From: Bacteroidota bacterium
Lineage (GTDB): Bacteria; Bacteroidota; Bacteroidia; Chitinophagales; Chitinophagaceae
DNA length: 64,000 nt
Direction: 5' to 3'
NCBI GenBank assembly: GCA_018268035.1
Contig: JAFDXI010000131.1
Location: 1 to 64,000, forward strand
The notes below the pieces were generated by a model. The model searched no databases. It saw only the letters and a list, made by a program, of their open reading frames with translations, and was not told the origin of the DNA. The translations under genes and the position numbers were made by a program. Shown here in pieces: positions 63,001-64,000 of this stretch (positions within the stretch are counted from its first letter, which is position 1; the number at the start of each line of letters is the position of its first letter).

Positions 63001-64000
63001 AACCAACTATACATCGTTAACATGGGATTTTGGAGATGGCAGTCCTTCTATTGCTGAATCTCCAACACATCTTTATACTTTTGTTGGCACATTCCCTGTC
63101 AAGCTGATTGCAAAAGGATATGGAGGTTGTTCTGATACATCAGTAGTAAAAAATATTATAATCAAAGGGCCTACAGGAACACTTGCGTATGATGCTGCAC
63201 CCACTTGCGCGCCAGCTACAATACAACTCACTGCAAAAGCAAAAAATGTTGCTGTCTATACCTGGGATTTTAGTGATGGTAATACAATATCAACTTCAGA
63301 TAGCGTAGTTAGTTATGCTTATAAACCCGGTACTTATTTACCCAAATTAATTCTACAGGATAAAGGAGGGTGTAAAATTTCAATCAAGGGTTCAGATACT
63401 TTAATAGTGTATGGTGTAAAAGCTAACGCCGCTATTGTTGGAGCTGTTTCGTGTGAATTAAATCCTGTTGAGTTTACAGATTCATCAGTTTCTGCAGATA
63501 ACATCATTCATCACTACTGGTATTTTGGCGACAATACTTCTGCCGACCAAAAAACTGTAACTCATACTTACAGCAATGAGGGCAATTATGATGCACATCT
63601 TGTTGCCGTAACAAAATTAGGTTGCACTGATACATTTCATTTTACAGCACCAGTGTTGATATTGCCAAAGCCAGATATTAGTATTGTTGGAGATGATGTG
63701 GTTTGTGCCAATGCCACTGCAGGATTTACTGGGGTTTCATCTACTAAAGACAGTACAATAAAATGGATTTGGGATTTAGGAAATGGATCATCGTCATCAA
63801 ATCAAACTGTGTCTTCATCATACAATAATAAGGGCAGTTATACAATAAATCTTATCGCTACAAATTCTGGAGGATGTTCAGATACAACATCTAAAACAAT
63901 TACTGTAAATCCGAAACCACAGATAAGTGCTGGATTAGATTCTGCTGTGTGTGAGGGTAGCGTATATCAATTGAATGCAAGTGGTGGAGTTACTTATAAC
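60095..64000 (+). CDS. giant secreted PKD-repeat protein, 3' end outside window
   Basis: An open frame of at least 1302 codons that reaches the last base of the window. Signal peptide 1-27 (LCLGLLFLFFCLVCNVVSA then Q). Fifteen PKD-type units follow with their WDFGDG-like motif Trp at residues 60, 145, 230, 309, 391, 476, 560, 640, 721, 810, 896, 977, 1057, 1142 and 1226, spacing 79-89. Unit 7 is degenerate (WEHHALL). Most units carry a Cys near the first strand (for example EGCYP, DVCST, AQCLN) and a second in the GC-D turn. The tail after 1260 (DSAVCEGSVYQLNASGG) looks like the entry to a T9SS/gliding-type C-terminal part. Probably a surface adhesin. Confidence 0.85.
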   Translation, partial: MKTKGTRLCLGLLFLFFCLVCNVVSAQIKADFTSNVQSGCTPLVVAFEDLSQGKPTNWTWSLGNGTVANNQNPVTTYFDPGTYTVKLSVKNASGKDSIIKTAYITVYANPQVSFTASLTEGCYPLNVSFSNKSKAGSGTITEYLWDYGDGYVDTSAKGAHTYLSGGKFNVTLKVTNSYGCVNNYTNIGLINIDDGVNANFNLTSLDVCSTPATAVFENASEGSDGVTYKWNFDDGTTSTDKSPSHNYATSGSYNVLLTATTAAGCSDTATMNLNIHLPVTSFTKTGAQCLNQPIQFTNTSNPQPVSNKWYFSDGTTSDDLNPAKAFSKAGTYTVKLVNIFSAGCSDSTTGTVTIGLAPTTSFIADDTAGCSAPMDVQFTNKTTGAVTRYLWDFGDGDTSTSINPIHTYKNMGNYKVTLTAFTENGCSSVLEKNKYIALQPVKITGLTNLPDSGCIPLIEKPSVVLSQNYPLKSISWDFGDGGTSNVEFPTHVYTKEGFYNIKVSIVTTGGCTSSYTLPNAVLAGHKPKASFSIKKDSVCASDSDEFVNTSTNGPITFVSWEHHALLDSIEGKTYAKKALQTGYTAIMLVVYNYGCADTIRKDSAVYVKPPIARIAFSTYCNDKQRVDFKDSSFDDVSRKWDFGDGLTDVAKNPSHVYASPGNYKVTLVSTKDVCNDTAFVNVHLINEQGKMSLPGKVYCRGNDFKAEITNVNLDNIKSTKWDFGDGTVITVNGGTQATHSFLNPGKFKITATVIDKNGCQYYYENPDSVSVYGPLANYITDVRGSCTGQDISFKDKSSTDGVHDIVKWSWDFGDSSTLTYDTLTSGFFHAYKDTGYNTIRLSVTDSYGCTDSIKKAKYVYVTHPTASFIISDSIACPGKQVSFQNTSIGSGLNYLWDFGDGAQSSGAVPSHTYKNSGIYKPELFVTDVNGCRDSFNLPSITVTKPMAKFSLSDSFSTCPPLEVDFTNKSTNYTSLTWDFGDGSPSIAESPTHLYTFVGTFPVKLIAKGYGGCSDTSVVKNIIIKGPTGTLAYDAAPTCAPATIQLTAKAKNVAVYTWDFSDGNTISTSDSVVSYAYKPGTYLPKLILQDKGGCKISIKGSDTLIVYGVKANAAIVGAVSCELNPVEFTDSSVSADNIIHHYWYFGDNTSADQKTVTHTYSNEGNYDAHLVAVTKLGCTDTFHFTAPVLILPKPDISIVGDDVVCANATAGFTGVSSTKDSTIKWIWDLGNGSSSSNQTVSSSYNNKGSYTINLIATNSGGCSDTTSKTITVNPKPQISAGLDSAVCEGSVYQLNASGGVTYN

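Noticed and set aside
1-64000. Search for CRISPR arrays, tRNA or rRNA genes, transposases, integrases and phage genes
   Set aside because: No regularly spaced direct repeats, no cloverleaf-like segments noticed by eye in the gaps, and no frame with transposase, integrase or phage structural features. A covariance-model search would be needed to exclude small RNA genes fully.

Overview
The window looks like chromosomal DNA of a Bacteroidota member, most likely family Chitinophagaceae. This rests on an AT-rich composition, several TAnnTTTG-type -7 promoter elements just upstream of genes, few Shine-Dalgarno sequences, and families typical of the group: DUF2027-Smr, DUF6427, DUF4288, DUF4476, LytS/LytTR pairs, a PKD-array surface protein and a partial uronate-utilisation locus. 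I found no rRNA, tRNA, CRISPR array, prophage or insertion sequence. The genus assignment is inference.

Layout. 1-3.3 kb: tail of a caa3-type cytochrome oxidase cluster (two subunit III genes, subunit IV), then SCO and DUF420 genes for copper-centre assembly. 3.4-9.2 kb: DUF1801-HhH protein, FabH, and a minus-strand run pdhA - TPR anchor - ribH - lutA-like - DUF2027/Smr. 9.2-14 kb: ccmB, then two tandem Kup potassium transporters. 14-20 kb: secreted hypothetical, DUF6427, purQ, and a two-gene DsbD system in which the N-terminal thiol domain appears to be supplied by the small upstream gene. 20-23.5 kb: LiaF-like / DUF4288 / LytS / LytTR operon. 23.5-31.2 kb: PAS histidine kinase and NtrC-type regulator divergent from an HlyD-ABC-FtsX efflux system. 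31.6-38.3 kb: lpdA and mixed housekeeping genes (OsmC, an interrupted Pr6Pr gene, nifS, NUDIX, polysaccharide deacetylase).

38.6-43.6 kb: a minus-strand YceI - outer-membrane barrel - YceI group preceded by a membrane TPR/LuxR regulator. 44-48.7 kb: argS, GtrA, GNAT, MalY-type lyase. 48.8-54.2 kb: a five-gene minus-strand operon (GH88 - DUF2264 - kduI - DUF4861 - kduD) that takes unsaturated uronate oligosaccharides to 2-keto-3-deoxygluconate. 54.4-60 kb: nucleotide-sugar-epimerase-like protein, M1 aminopeptidase, DUF4476 protein, truA. 60.1-64 kb: the first 1302 codons of a giant secreted PKD-repeat protein that runs off the window.

I see no clear novel defence or mobile system. The points most worth a second look are the Cys-paired PKD array, the in-frame stop in the Pr6Pr gene, the YceI-barrel-YceI cluster with its regulator, the DsbD division of labour, the GAFTDA sigma-54 activator beside the efflux operon, and a terminator-like hairpin in the osmC leader.
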